From NCBI GenBank assembly GCA_000697335.1, contig JNEM01015782.1:1-29612 (forward strand): a stretch of DNA of 29,612 bases, read 5' to 3'. This DNA is from Conidiobolus incongruus B7586 (lineage: Eukaryota; Entomophthoromycota; Entomophthoromycetes; Entomophthorales; Conidiobolaceae). The translations under genes were made by a program, and so were the position numbers. Shown piece by piece: positions 1-10,162 of the stretch (positions within the stretch are counted from its first letter, which is position 1; each line of letters begins with the position of its first letter). The notes below the pieces were generated by a model, which did no database searches, was not told the origin of the DNA, and worked only from the letters and a program-made list of their open reading frames with translations.

Positions 1-1277
1 ATTTTAATTATATATTATAAATTCAAATAATTTAATATATATAATTAATTTAATTATTAATAAAAATATATATTTTGATTTTATAACTTATCTTTTTAAA
101 TTAATATAAATTTTTTGATCTTTATTTAAGAATAAAAAAAATATATTAGAAAAAATAATTTTATTCAATTTTTGACATATTTTGCTTAATTTTTTATATT
201 TTTAACAAATAAAATAATTTCTTATTAAGTCAAAAATATTTTGAAATAATAAATAAAAATATATATTTAAATTTTTAATAAAAAAAAATTTTCTTTTTTA
301 TATAGTTATTAGTTTTTTTTTTCTTATAGCTTTTTATCGATAATATTGAGTTTTTAATTATAAGATCTAATATTTTATAGGTTTTAGGGTTTTTTATTAT
401 AATTTAGCTATATAGGTTATTATGATCTTATATAATATATTAATATTATCTAAAGTTTTTATAAAAAATTAATTAATTTAAAATCTCCAATATATTATAA
501 ATTTCAATAATTTTATATCTGATGTTATTGAAATATTATTAATAATTTTTTTAAATCAAATAATTTAATTATATATAATTATATTAGCTTATTAATAATA
601 TATTTTATAGTTTGTTATATTAAGCAAATTTTGAGCTATATATAAGATAAAAAAACTTAAAATTTGGCCTATATTTATTTATAGAGTAAAATTATATTAT
701 ATGTATTTTTAACAAATGATTTATTTATTTATTGATTTTTCTGATTGAATCTCTAATAAATATTTCTATTTTTCTTTATTATTTATTTTTTATTAACTTT
801 TAATAAAGCTTCTATTATTATGTATATAGGTTCTTATTTGTTTATTATTATTGTTAAATTAAATCATAACTGTATCATAATAGCTAATTATAATATTCTG
901 ATTATTATTAATAATATTAAATTAAGATTTTAGTTATTAATTGTTTTTTTAATAAGTATTCTAATAAGACATATTATATATATAATGAATAAAATTTTTA
1001 AAATTCTAAATATTAATAATTATTATATTACTAACTTAAAAGTCAAATAAAATCTTTTTTAGAAAAAAAACTTTAATTAATTTAAATATAATTTAACTAT
1101 TATATTAAACTTACCTAGTTAATTAATAAGTTAAATAATTAATAAATATCATTTTAAAAAATTAATAAAATATTATATATCTTATAGAAAAATAAAATTA
1201 ACCATTAATTTAATAATACAAAATATTTAAAATTTAAAATAAATATTTTATTATGTGAATTTTTATAAGATCTAATA
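1..1277. other. AT-rich DNA without recognisable genes
   Basis: Almost pure A/T sequence with short homopolymers and TA runs. I see no open frame of useful length, no RNA gene and no repeat with clear ends. TAG and CTA trinucleotides are frequent between about 300 and 960, which could mean heavily decayed repeat DNA, but no family can be named. Confidence 0.6.
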
Positions 1278-1306
1278 TACTAACCTACAAAAGTGAGTTA
1301 TAAAAT
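1278..1306 (+). repeat. Left outer terminal inverted repeat of the Tc1-like element
   Basis: Reads TACTAACCTACAAAAGTGAG and continues through TTATAAAAT. It is the inverted partner of 2824-2852, and the flanking TA is at 1276-1277. The outer repeat is presumably the transposase binding site and cleavage end. Confidence 0.9.
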
Positions 1307-1473
1307 GAAAAATATATATATATATTAATTGATAACTAAAACAATTGTATATATTAGATTACTTGAAATTATAATATATAATTAAGGTATATTATTTAAT
1401 AATAAATAAATATATTTAGATATATATAGTAAACTATTAGCAAAAATATTAACCCTTAATATTTAACCAAGCT

Positions 1474-1496
1474 GAGTTATAAATTTGTAGGTTTTT
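1474..1496 (+). repeat. Left inner repeat of the Tc1-like element (IR/DR type)
   Basis: Starts GAGTTATAAATTTGTAGG and is matched in inverted orientation by 2638-2660 with one mismatch in 23 bases. It lies 196 bases from the left end; its partner lies 192 bases from the right end. It shares the words CCTACAAA and GAGTTATAAA with the outer repeat, so each arm of about 215 bases has two related sites, as in IR/DR-type Tc1 elements. Confidence 0.8.
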
Positions 1497-1629
1497 AAGA
1501 TAAGGGTATATATTTAACAATATATAACCATATCTTTTTTCTCTCTTTGTTATTATTTTATATTATATTTTACAGATATACTAAGTTCTATTTATTAGTA
1601 TTATTATACTTAAATCCCTCTCTAAAAAA

Positions 1630-2623
1630 ATCCACTTATGCATTAATCAACTTTATAAAGAAGGTAAATCAACTTGTGATATTGCTAGAATTACTAGTGT
1701 TAGCTAGTTTATTATAGCTAGGGTTGTTAAGAATAACAATAAAGAAACATTTAAACCTAAACTTAAGTGTGTTAAAATCATAGATAAACATGATAAGAAG
1801 TATATTTGTAGGTTAGTTAATATAAACAAATGTGGTATTATTGTAGAAATATAACAGGAACTATAAAACTATATAGGAATATTAGTTAGCACTGATACTA
1901 TTATACATATTTTATATTAGCATGGATACCACTTACACTTCAAGAAAAAACACCCCTAACTAAAGAAATCCCATTGTAAAACTAGGCAAGAGTTTAAATG
2001 TCACCACTAATGTTGAATTGAAACTGATTAGAGTAAGGTTATTTAGTCTAATGAAACAAAAATATACTTTAGTAGATTTGATAAAAAAGCTAGATACTTC
2101 AAAAAAGATACAGAATTACTTTGTGACCATCATGCTAATTTTACCCAAAAGTACAATGGTAGGTTAATTATTATTTAGGGATATATGTTGTCTTTAGATG
2201 TAGGGTATCTTTGTAAAGTTAATAGGGGAATTAATACTGAGATATATTAAAGTATTTTAAACAATGAATTGAAAAAAAACCATTAAATAATATAGGTTAA
2301 ATAAATCTGATATTATTTTTTAGCAAGATAATGCCTCTTGTTATATTATAGCTTCTACTACCAAATAGCTTAAAAATAACAAGATAACAGTTATAAAGTA
2401 GCCTCCTCAATCTTTTAACTTTAATCTAATTAAACACCTTTGGGATCAATTAAAAAAAGTTATTAAAGCTTTCCCCCTAGCTAAAAATTTAAATCAACTT
2501 TAGGAATATGTTCAAAAAGTATAGAATAAAATTAACCCTTCTTAGTGTAAGAAGTTAGTTAATTCTATACCCTATAAACTTAAAGAGGTTAGAAAAGCTA
2601 AAGGTAGATACATTAGGTTTTAA
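1630..2623 (+). pseudogene. Tc1-like transposase, inactivated
   Basis: This is a DDE transposase that once cut and pasted the surrounding element. The N-terminal part reads like the Tc1 paired helix-turn-helix start (INQLYKEGKSTCDIARIT). The first catalytic block aligns to the usual VIFSDE motif but has Asn for Asp (codon 2050-2052). The second block has QDNA with the Asp kept (2327-2329). The third block aligns to NPIEHLW but has Lys for Glu (2432-2434), exactly 34 residues later, so the ancestral signature was DD34E. The tail KAKGRYIRF matches the family ending. There are at least ten in-frame stops and one net frame change between 2052 and 2321. Several stops stand where Trp or Gln is expected, and both catalytic losses are G-to-A changes after T. 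No intact start codon is obvious. Confidence 0.88.
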
Positions 2624-2637
2624 ATTTTTTTATCACC

Positions 2638-2660
2638 AAAAACCTACAAATTTATAATTC
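2638..2660 (-). repeat. Right inner repeat of the Tc1-like element
   Basis: Inverted partner of 1474-1496 with a single mismatch, lying just after the end of the transposase region. Similarity between the two arms continues toward the outer ends in short patches (for example AAAATATTAACCCTT against AAAATATAAACTTTT). Confidence 0.8.
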
Positions 2661-2823
2661 ACCCTAGGTAAAATTTAAAAGTTTATATTTTAGTCAATTA
2701 ATAACTAAATATCATCATTTAATGATATATATAATTAATAAATATAATAGATTTTAATTATTTAATTTAGATTTATTTTATTAAATATTAATCAAGTTAT
2801 TAGTAAAAATATAAATGTTTTTG

Positions 2824-2852
2824 ATTTTATAACTCACTTTTGTAGGTTAGTG
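2824..2852 (-). repeat. Right outer terminal inverted repeat of the Tc1-like element
   Basis: Inverted partner of 1278-1306. The flanking TA is at 2853-2854. Confidence 0.9.
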
Positions 2853-3109
2853 TATAATAAATTTTAAGTTTTATATAAGATTATCTATTTATTGATGACT
2901 AATAGTGTCCAAGTTTTATTTCTATATTTATCAATATTCAATATTCTTTTTGGTTTGATTTTACTTTAATTTAAAGTTATTTTAAAGAAGAATATTATTT
3001 TATTTAAGAAATAAATTAAATTAGACTAAATGTAATATATTTTATCTAGGTATATAGATTTTAAAATCTAATATCTTTATTATTCTATTATTAATATAGA
3101 AATAAAAAA

Positions 3110-4393
3110 ATGGCAAACTTTTAATCATTGATCTTTCAAACATATTATTTATTTTGAAAGTTTATAAATATAGAGAATATATAGGAAAATAAATACTTTT
3201 AAATTATATATATATATTCAATTTTAAAATATTTTTTTATTAAAATATTTTGATTTTAAAATTTATAGTTAAATTTAATTATATTTATATTAGATTATGA
3301 TTATCATATGGCTTTCATTTTTGTATTTTTAAAATTTAATCATAAATTCTCTAAAATCATCTAAAACTTGCAAACAGCTTATAAAGATGATGTTTTATCT
3401 AAAACTACCATATATTGCTTTATTTGTGATTTTAAAACTAAAAAGGATATTATTCAAAGTTTATTAAAATCTAGAAAATTAATTTTTATTATTATTTTTT
3501 CACTTATTAATAAAGAAAAAAATTAATGAAAAGATATCTTTTTATTTTTGTTACAGAATTATTAAACTTATTTAAAAATTAATCATATAAGAATTTTATA
3601 TTTACTTAAGCTTAAATTTAGATTAATTAATAAATATATAAAATAGATATTTTATAATTTAATAAAAACATAAAAACACTAAAATAGTTATAGTTAAACT
3701 AAACTAATTAAGGTATAACTAAAAATAAATATTTTTGCAATAAATACTTATAATTGATAAATTTTAGACTCCTTTATATAATACTTTACCTAAAAATTAA
3801 ACAAAATATTTGGTTAAATTAAATCAATCCCTTTTATAAATTCCAATAAACAAGGACTTTAAATATAAATAAATATTAATTATTATAATGGATTATAATG
3901 GAATATGATTCTTTTATTTAATATATCAAGGAAAATTAATTAATAGTAAGTTATATATTATTTTATAAAATAAAATAATTTTTAAATAGTATTTTTAATA
4001 TAAATTAAAAAAACATATTATTTTATTTAATAATTATAAAATATATAAAGTTAAAAATATAAAAGATTTTTTATATAAAAAAATAAAAAGAGTTATCATA
4101 TTTAGTATATTCACCTGATTATTAGCTATTTGATTATAATTGTTTTGGACAAATAAAAAAACAACTTATAGGAAAAAAAATTCCTATAAATAAATTAAAT
4201 TAGTTCATGAAATATTAAATTTCAGTTCTTAATAAAAAGAACTATTTTTAGATATTAAAAGCTTGCTAAAAATATATAAAAGAGTCTTTAATAATAAAAA
4301 AGGCTATTAATTTTATATTATTCATTTATTTTTATATATTATTTATTAATTTATTAATTTATTTATATAATTTTAATTTCAAAATTATATCAT
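3110..4393 (+). mobile_element. mariner DNA transposon copy, heavily decayed
   Basis: A second copy of the mariner element found in better condition at 25728-27007. Homology runs end to end: the left end (ATGGCAAACTTTT) matches ATGGGAAATTTTTT of the other copy. The stretch TTTCAAACATATTATT about 40 bases in is shared exactly. The transposase region then follows, and the right end is at about 4393 with TA at 4394-4395. The length of 1284 bases agrees with 1280 for the other copy and with the usual mariner length of about 1.3 kb. The left flanking TA is not preserved (AA at 3108-3109). The more eroded sequence suggests an older insertion or heavier mutation than the partner copy. Confidence 0.8.
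3281..4310 (+). pseudogene. mariner transposase, inactivated (older copy)
   Basis: Boundaries are set by alignment to the minus-strand copy at 25803-26837; the start codon position now reads ATA. Clear shared blocks are FNHKFSKII and SKTTIYC in the N-terminal DNA-binding part (from about 3335), LINKYIK near 3620, INSKLYI near 3935, YSPDY near 4110, and DYNCF near 4132 in the catalytic part. The first catalytic Asp is present. The second is Asn (LFNNYKIYK for LHDNCKIHK) and the third is present. The reading frame changes more than once and contains many stops, again often at Trp and Gln positions. It is a fossil of a plain DNA transposon with no coding capacity left. Confidence 0.8.
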
Positions 4394-4395
4394 TA

Positions 4396-6420
4396 ATTAG
4401 TTTTTATATTAATATCTTATATTTTAATATTATTTATTTTAAGAAGTGATTTTAATTTTTTATAATTATTTATCTTACTAATTTAAATCTATTTTATTTT
4501 TTCTAATAAATCAGAAAATTTAATATCTAAAATTTCATTTTTGATAGTTATTTACAAATATTAGATAATTTTGAAAAATTTGTAATTAATTATTATTGCT
4601 AATAAAATAAATAGGTTTTGATCATTATTGCTTATTATAAAAATAATATATTAATAAACTTACTATTAAATATAAATATAAAAATATTAAAATTATAATT
4701 AGTTAATCTATATATATCTATATTATAAATATATATATCTATTATTTATTAAGTATATATTTCTCTCCTTATATTTAGTACTATATTTTTATAATATTAT
4801 ATTAAAAATTATTATTTTATTTCTTAAATAATATCCTATAATATTTTAAATAATTAATATATTATTAAAAAATAAGAATTTTCATAAAATTAGTATAAAA
4901 TTAATTTGTAATTCCTGGCTCTATTTCAGTTTGAATGAATTATATATTTTAAACAAATATTAAAAAAATAAAATTTATAATCAAAATTTTTAAATATCCT
5001 CTTTAATAGATATTAATAAAAATAAATTTATATTGCCAATTTTATTGGTTTTAATTGATATTAATAATAATTTTATTTAATTACCAACTTATAAATATAA
5101 TATTTTTCTAAAATTTAATTAAATATCAATTTATTTAAATATCTAAATATCTATGTTTTTGATATATTATTGTGAATAAGCTCCTTAAAATATTATATTG
5201 ACTATGTAAATATATATTTATATTAATATATATTTATATACTTAAACATTTTATGTAACTACTGATGACATTAATCGGTTTACTTATTTTTTTCAATTTC
5301 ATGATTTTTAAATATGAAAATTATGTTTTAAAAATTTTGATCATAGGTTTTAATATTTGAAAATATTATCACTGGTATTATAAAATTCAAATTAAAGTAA
5401 TATATTACTGTTGAATGAATCCTTACAGTGAATTTCATATAACGAATTTATATATCAAATCGATTATGTTCGTAAGTCAAAATTCGATGATTATTGTTAA
5501 TAGTTTAGTTAATATTAAGAATGAAATTCTAGTGAATTAAATTCAAATATATGAGTATCACTAAATTTATCTTACAATTCACCAAATACCAAATAATGTT
5601 AAGTATTCAGAGCATAATCATATTGTATATATATTAAAAATAATATTACATAGCACCAAATACTTGGTGATGTTGAATCCGAATTCTTATAATTCATTTA
5701 AATAATTGGTATGATCTTCAATAATTAATAACATAACCATATTTTAAGGTACAATAAATAATTTCGGTATTAATTTATAAAAAATATGAACTAATAATAT
5801 TTTTTAAAATTATTTTAAATTTTGATTCAAATAATTTCATTAACTATTTAATATCTTCCAAAATTAATATATTCTAATATTATAACGTGGACATTATATT
5901 ACCTAAACTTAATAAAGTATTCGAAATCATTTATTTGTTTATTTTTATTAAAATATATTTTATATACCTTTCAAATTATCATTTCATAAAAACACTATAT
6001 CACCTTTCAATCATCAAGGACCAAAAGTCCCGCAATTACAATAAATTTGATCAAAAGATAATTTTGCATAAATGAAAAAATCAATTAGTTGGGAACCTCA
6101 TTTTGTTGAAATATTAATAATTTGCAAAATGTTGGACAAAAATTGTAACCTAAAAGAGTGGATAATATTTTTGTATTGGATTTGATTGTATGAATTTTTC
6201 AAAAAAAGGAAAAGATAATTACCAAAATTCAAAATTTGCAAGATTTTTTGATGTAATAATTGATTTATTTCGAATATTCTACTTGTTCGATATTTACTCA
6301 ATAAATTTCAATATATTTAATTATTATGAATAATTCTAGTCAAATATTAGTTTTTAATGGTTTTATTTCAATTTTAATATATATAAATTCATTATCATTA
6401 TTACAAATATTACTACATTT
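4396..6420. other. AT-rich spacer without recognisable genes
   Basis: No convincing coding region. Open stretches at 5887-6075 and on the minus strand at 6098-6301 lack ATG starts and look like chance openings. A small perfect hairpin, CACCAA-ATAC-TTGGTG, lies at 5654-5669. Confidence 0.6.
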
Positions 6421-6468
6421 AAATCATAGCTTATCATTTACACTATTATAGCCTAGATGCTATGATTT
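6421..6468. repeat. Perfect 10-base inverted repeat upstream of the first CAP gene
   Basis: AAATCATAGC at 6421-6430 pairs exactly with GCTATGATTT at 6459-6468 across a 28-base spacer, and a T run follows. It lies about 570 bases before the CAP start codon. It could be a protein-binding dyad or an RNA stem-loop; no function can be assigned. Confidence 0.45.
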
Positions 6469-6925
6469 TTTGCATAATCTCATGACAAATATTATTTAAT
6501 ATTAGAACATTATATATCTACGCAATTTTAAATCAGCGTATTGATAGAAGAAACTTATTAAAACAGTTTGAACCAGTACACTTGTGACAACTAAAAGATC
6601 TAATGCAATTATTTTGATTTTAAACTAAATTATGATTTATAATAAGAAGTGCTTGGAAGCTACCGTTTCATAAAACAAGTGCCAACCTAGTATCAACCAT
6701 AACCTCATGAAAAGTATATTAGTTTACAGTTTACTTCCCAAATTAAAAATATCCAAATAAATACTGAGATCCCGAAACATTGCTTGTTTCATCGAATTAA
6801 AAATCGTTAGATTGTTTACTACTATGAAACCACAAATGAATACGAGCCTATTACGAACCCACAATGGAGCTTAAGTCCAAGAATTTATGCAAAGCAAATG
6901 TCATGATGTATTCGAATCCAGTTGT
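6469..6925. other. Upstream region of the first CAP gene, less AT-rich
   Basis: From about 6620 the sequence is noticeably richer in G and C than the spacers. A plus-strand frame around 6815-6905 gives a protein-like stretch (TTNEYEPITNPQWSLSPR) but has no start and is short. It may be a small coding relic or simply upstream regulatory DNA of the CAP gene. Confidence 0.3.
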
Positions 6926-6978
6926 ATCCCCTATTCTATTGAAGTTGCATTATCTTGTGGATTTGTGTAGAGTATATA
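6926..6978 (+). promoter_or_regulatory. Putative core promoter of CAP gene at 7035
   Basis: Four short words also found before the CAP genes at 12404 and 17504, in the same order and nearly the same spacing: ATCC (6926-6929), 17 bases, GCAT (6947-6950), 8 bases, GGAT (6959-6962), 8 bases, AGTATATA (6971-6978). The last word is a TATA-like box 56 bases before the ATG. Sequence between the words is not conserved, which argues for retained binding sites rather than recent copying. Confidence 0.55.
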
Positions 6979-7034
6979 ATAATGATTTTGAAAGTGCGAT
7001 ATAGTATCAATATTTGGAATTTGTATTGTTGAGA

Positions 7035-7706
7035 ATGAGATTTTCTACTGTTGTATTGTTAGCTGCTGTCGCTGCTCTTCCTTCCTACAATAAGTCAAAT
7101 CAATCTGGTAGTAGCGATTGTCAGGGAGCTGACGACTATGAAGGCTTCAGCCTCCAAGGTGTTGATTTGCATGGCGGAAAAGCTTGTAGCCCTAATGATA
7201 GTGGAAGAACTCAAGGTGGTGGTAGACCTAATAGTGGTGACCGACCAAATAGTGGTAGTTCCGATGATGAAGGCACTGAACCCGAATCAGAAACCTCCAA
7301 TTCTAACAACGAATCCACAGAAGGGTCTCAAGGCGATGCAAGTGCACGAGCCAAATTGGATGAACTTAATGCTATCCGTGCTAAAGCCGGTGCTCCTCCA
7401 CTTCAAATCAGTGACAAATTGATGAAAGCTGCTCAGGATCATTCTGCTGACCAAGCTCGTATGCGAAGAATGTCTCATACAGGCTCTGATGGTAGTAACC
7501 CATCTCAAAGAATCCAGCGCGCAGGTATTCGTGGTGGAGCCACAGGCGAGAACGTCGCTTATAATCAACGCGATTGGAGTGCTGCCACAGCCGCTTGGGT
7601 CAAATCTCCTGGTCATTACAGAAATATGATCGATCATAGCTTCAAGTACGTTGGCTTTGGAGAAGTCAACAAGTATTACACCGAAACTTTTTCATCTACT
7701 GCATAA
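7035..7706 (+). CDS. Secreted CAP/PR-1-like (SCP family) protein with disordered linker
   Basis: A 223-residue protein. Residues 1-16 form a signal peptide (hydrophobic core VVLLAAVAALP). Residues about 17-100 are a low-complexity linker rich in Ser, Gly, Asp, Glu and Asn, including GGGRPNSGDRPNSG. Residues about 103-223 are a CAP domain of the YkwD/PR-1 type. The CAP tetrad residues are all visible: His148 (SHTGSDG), Glu172 (GENVA), His194 (SPGHYRN) and Glu217 (YYTETF). CAP proteins are extracellular; fungal members are known to bind sterols or lipids and many act at host or environment interfaces, but the ligand cannot be told here. The ATG at 7035 is chosen because the hydrophobic core starts right after it and it falls 56 bases after the TATA-like box; there is no ATG further upstream in frame. 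No intron is needed. Codons are much more GC-balanced than the flanks, suggesting a well-expressed gene. The broken copy at 9484 is its closest relative by N-terminal sequence. Confidence 0.93.
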   Translation: MRFSTVVLLAAVAALPSYNKSNQSGSSDCQGADDYEGFSLQGVDLHGGKACSPNDSGRTQGGGRPNSGDRPNSGSSDDEGTEPESETSNSNNESTEGSQGDASARAKLDELNAIRAKAGAPPLQISDKLMKAAQDHSADQARMRRMSHTGSDGSNPSQRIQRAGIRGGATGENVAYNQRDWSAATAAWVKSPGHYRNMIDHSFKYVGFGEVNKYYTETFSSTA

Positions 7707-7720
7707 TTTTTATTTTTTTG

Positions 7721-7755
7721 AGATATTAATTTTCAATTGACTTGAAATAATATCT
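7721..7755 (+). other. 3'-UTR stem-loop after CAP gene at 7035
   Basis: Starts 15 bases after the stop codon. AGATATTA (7721-7728) pairs with TAATATCT (7748-7755), and TTTCAA (7731-7736) pairs with TTGAAA (7742-7747), with a two-base bulge and loop TTGAC. The same loop family and inner stem occur after the CAP genes at 12404 and 17504. It may act in mRNA 3'-end formation, stability or localisation. Confidence 0.6.
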
Positions 7756-9374
7756 AAATTTAATTATTTTTTAATTTCATTTTATTTTGAAAATTAAATT
7801 TATTTGCCTCATTGATGTAATAAATATTATTATATTTTTTATTTATAAATTATTATAATTATTTATTTTTAATTAGATTTTGATTCATTATTAATTTAAC
7901 AAATATCAAAATAAATTTTATATAGTTTATATTATTTTTTAAATTTCATATATTTTTCAAATTTTTTAATTTTTTTTCAATGCGTTCATGGGATTATCAA
8001 TACGATGAATAACTATATTATTAAAATACTGATAATTAAAAATTAATTCAAGTTAGAATCCAATTGTTATATAAAATATATTATAAGTTACTATATTCAA
8101 AATCACTGTTAATTATAATTTAGATTTTTATGAAAGAATTTGAATTTTTTGATCAAGTAATGCTATATTACCATATAATTGAAACATATAAAATAATTAA
8201 ATATTATATATATATATATATGTTAATTTCTTGAATTTATAATTCCTTTAAGATATCTTTCCTATATGCAGATATAGTTCCTAATGATATTTTAAATTAT
8301 TTCTATGACCATTTATTTAATTTATATTTAAATGAAAATTTTTAAATTAATAATAACAATAATAGTTTAAGATGAGATCGATTGATTAATATATTTAAAA
8401 TCTTCAAAATTAATATTTATTTATTATAAAATATAAAAAAAATTGTTATTAGTATTAAATATAATAAAATATAAGTCATAGCTTGGCAATATAATATACT
8501 ATCAAATGGTAAAATGTAAATTCAATCTCTATTACTATATTGCTAGATTGAGTTGAGATTGTTTAATTAAAACCGAATATTCAATATAAAACTATAAAAA
8601 TAATAAACTAATAAACTATCATAAGCTTATTAAGATGTTTTTTCATATTATATATCAACCCAATAGGATTAATTATTAATGTTTTATTTAATAAAATCAA
8701 TTTCAAGTATAATTATAATTATATTATGGAATCAAAAATATATCCATGATCTTAAATATATTGGCTACCTTTTCTAATTAAAGTAATAGGAAATTGAATT
8801 AATATTGCTTAAAACAGCTTGTTTATGAAGTTAAAAATTATGATAAAAAATATTACTGAAATTATATGTTTTATTATTAAAAATTTTCTATATAAATTAA
8901 ATCAATTAATATTAAAAAATTACAAGTGTATTAAATAATAAAAACATTTAATAAAGTATATAAAAAGGGAATAATATAAAAATTATATATTAACCAATAA
9001 AGCAGATACCTATAATCAATTAATTTTATCAAGCCAATTTATATTGATTTTAAATTAAAATGAATATCTACAATAACAATATTATGAGAATAAAAGGTTT
9101 TAATGACCTAAAAATTATTGCATTGGAATCAACCTTCTGTGATGTAATAGCTGATGACAAAATAAATTAAAAAACTCCATTTATGTTATAATGCTAGCAA
9201 GATCCTAAAACATTAAGACATAACCATTAATTATATACGATTAAATGTATATATAATTGAAAATTGAAATGAATTTTATCTAAATTTAAATTGGGAAATA
9301 AATTATTTTGAAGGGTCAAAGGATTCATATAATATAATAGAAAATTAAATAATCTGCTTTGAATTATAATACAT
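7756..9374. other. AT-rich spacer without recognisable genes
   Basis: No coding signal. A TA dinucleotide microsatellite lies at about 8200-8222. Confidence 0.6.
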
Positions 9375-9483
9375 ATCCTTTTCAAAAAGCAATGTAAATG
9401 TGCTGTGATTTTATCGTTGTATCTATTTTGAATTTTCTGATTGTTAATATATTATCACATACTTCTATATTTATATTTCTAAA

Positions 9484-10162
9484 ATGAAATTGTGTAATTT
9501 GATTTTGTTATCTGTTGTTACTGTTCTTCCTTGCTACAATAAACCAAATCAATCTGGTAATAGTGATTGTCAAGGAGCTCATGATTCTGAAGATTTCAGT
9601 CTCCATGGTGTTGACTTGAAAATTGTAAAATCCTATAATCCTAATGAAAAACCATATAGATGTGACAAACTCAACGGAAGTGGTAAGTCCTATGGAAGTT
9701 AAGATCAAATGGTGGTGGTTAGCATGATGAAGGAACTGAAATCGAACTGGAAACTCTCGATTCCAAGTATTAATCCTCAAGAAGTTTTCAGGACGATTCC
9801 AATACGCAGACCAATTTAATAAAGCTTAACGCAATCTTTGTGAAAGTTAGTATCCAACCTTTACAAATCAGGAATAGATTAATGAAAGCTGCTCAGCAGC
9901 ATTCCGGGGGAAAAGCTCGTATGCGTAAGTGTCTCACACAGGATTAGACGGTAGTAATTCAACCGAACATATTTGTCAAGCAGATATTCGTGGTGGGATC
10001 ACAGGTGAAAATGTCGCTTACAATCAACGCAATTAAAATACTGCCACAGCAGCTTGGGTCAAATCTCCTAGCCAATACAGAAACATGATCTATTATAACT
10101 TCAAGTATTCGGGTTTTGGAGAAGATAATAAGAATGAAACTAAAAATTTTTCAATTCTATAG
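9484..10162 (+). pseudogene. Broken CAP/PR-1-like gene copy
   Basis: A decayed tandem copy of the long CAP gene type. The first 72 codons (9484-9702) are open and clearly match the gene at 7035: signal peptide MKLCNLILLSVVTVLPCYNK, then SDCQGAHDSEDFSLHGVDL against SDCQGADDYEGFSLQGVDL. After that, the linker and CAP regions are still recognisable at DNA level (for example AAGCTCGTATGCG near 9914, ACAGGTGAAAATGTCGCTTA near 10001 and GCAGCTTGGGTCAAATCTCC near 10050), but the frame changes several times and stops intervene. The SPGH block is altered so that the tetrad His is lost. A block near 10028-10036 corresponding to GATTGGAGT in the gene at 7035 reads AATTAAAAT, four G-to-A changes in nine bases. 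A degraded version of the shared promoter may be present at about 9375-9437 (ATCC at 9375, then TGTGATTTTATCGTTGTATC). A 72-residue secreted remnant could still be made, but nothing shows that it is. Confidence 0.85.

Larger units (their letters stand above)
1278..2852 (+). mobile_element. Tc1-like DNA transposon, decayed
   Basis: A 1575-base element with matching ends: 29-base terminal inverted repeats at 1278-1306 and 2824-2852, identical except for the outermost base. A TA dinucleotide sits directly outside each end (1276-1277 and 2853-2854), the target duplication expected of Tc1/mariner elements. Between the ends is one transposase-like reading region on the plus strand. The length (about 1.6 kb), the TA target and the D34E spacing of the catalytic region place it in the Tc1 group rather than mariner. 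The single mismatch at the outer base (T at the left end, C on the complementary strand at the right end) is the same C-to-T type seen inside the gene. The element cannot encode a working transposase. Confidence 0.9.

Noticed and set aside
5887-6301. Two short open frames (plus 5887-6075, minus 6098-6301).
   Set aside because: No ATG start, composition is Ile/Leu/Lys/Asn-dominated as expected from AT-rich chance openings, and there is no motif.
6908-6919. ATTCGAATCC resembles a tRNA T-loop / B box.
   Set aside because: The flanking bases do not form a T stem, and no A box, D arm, anticodon arm or acceptor stem is present at the right distances.
7138-7637. Other open frames overlapping the CAP gene on both strands.
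   Set aside because: They are shadows of the GC-balanced CAP coding sequence; the same pattern recurs at 12686-12982 and 17528-18187.
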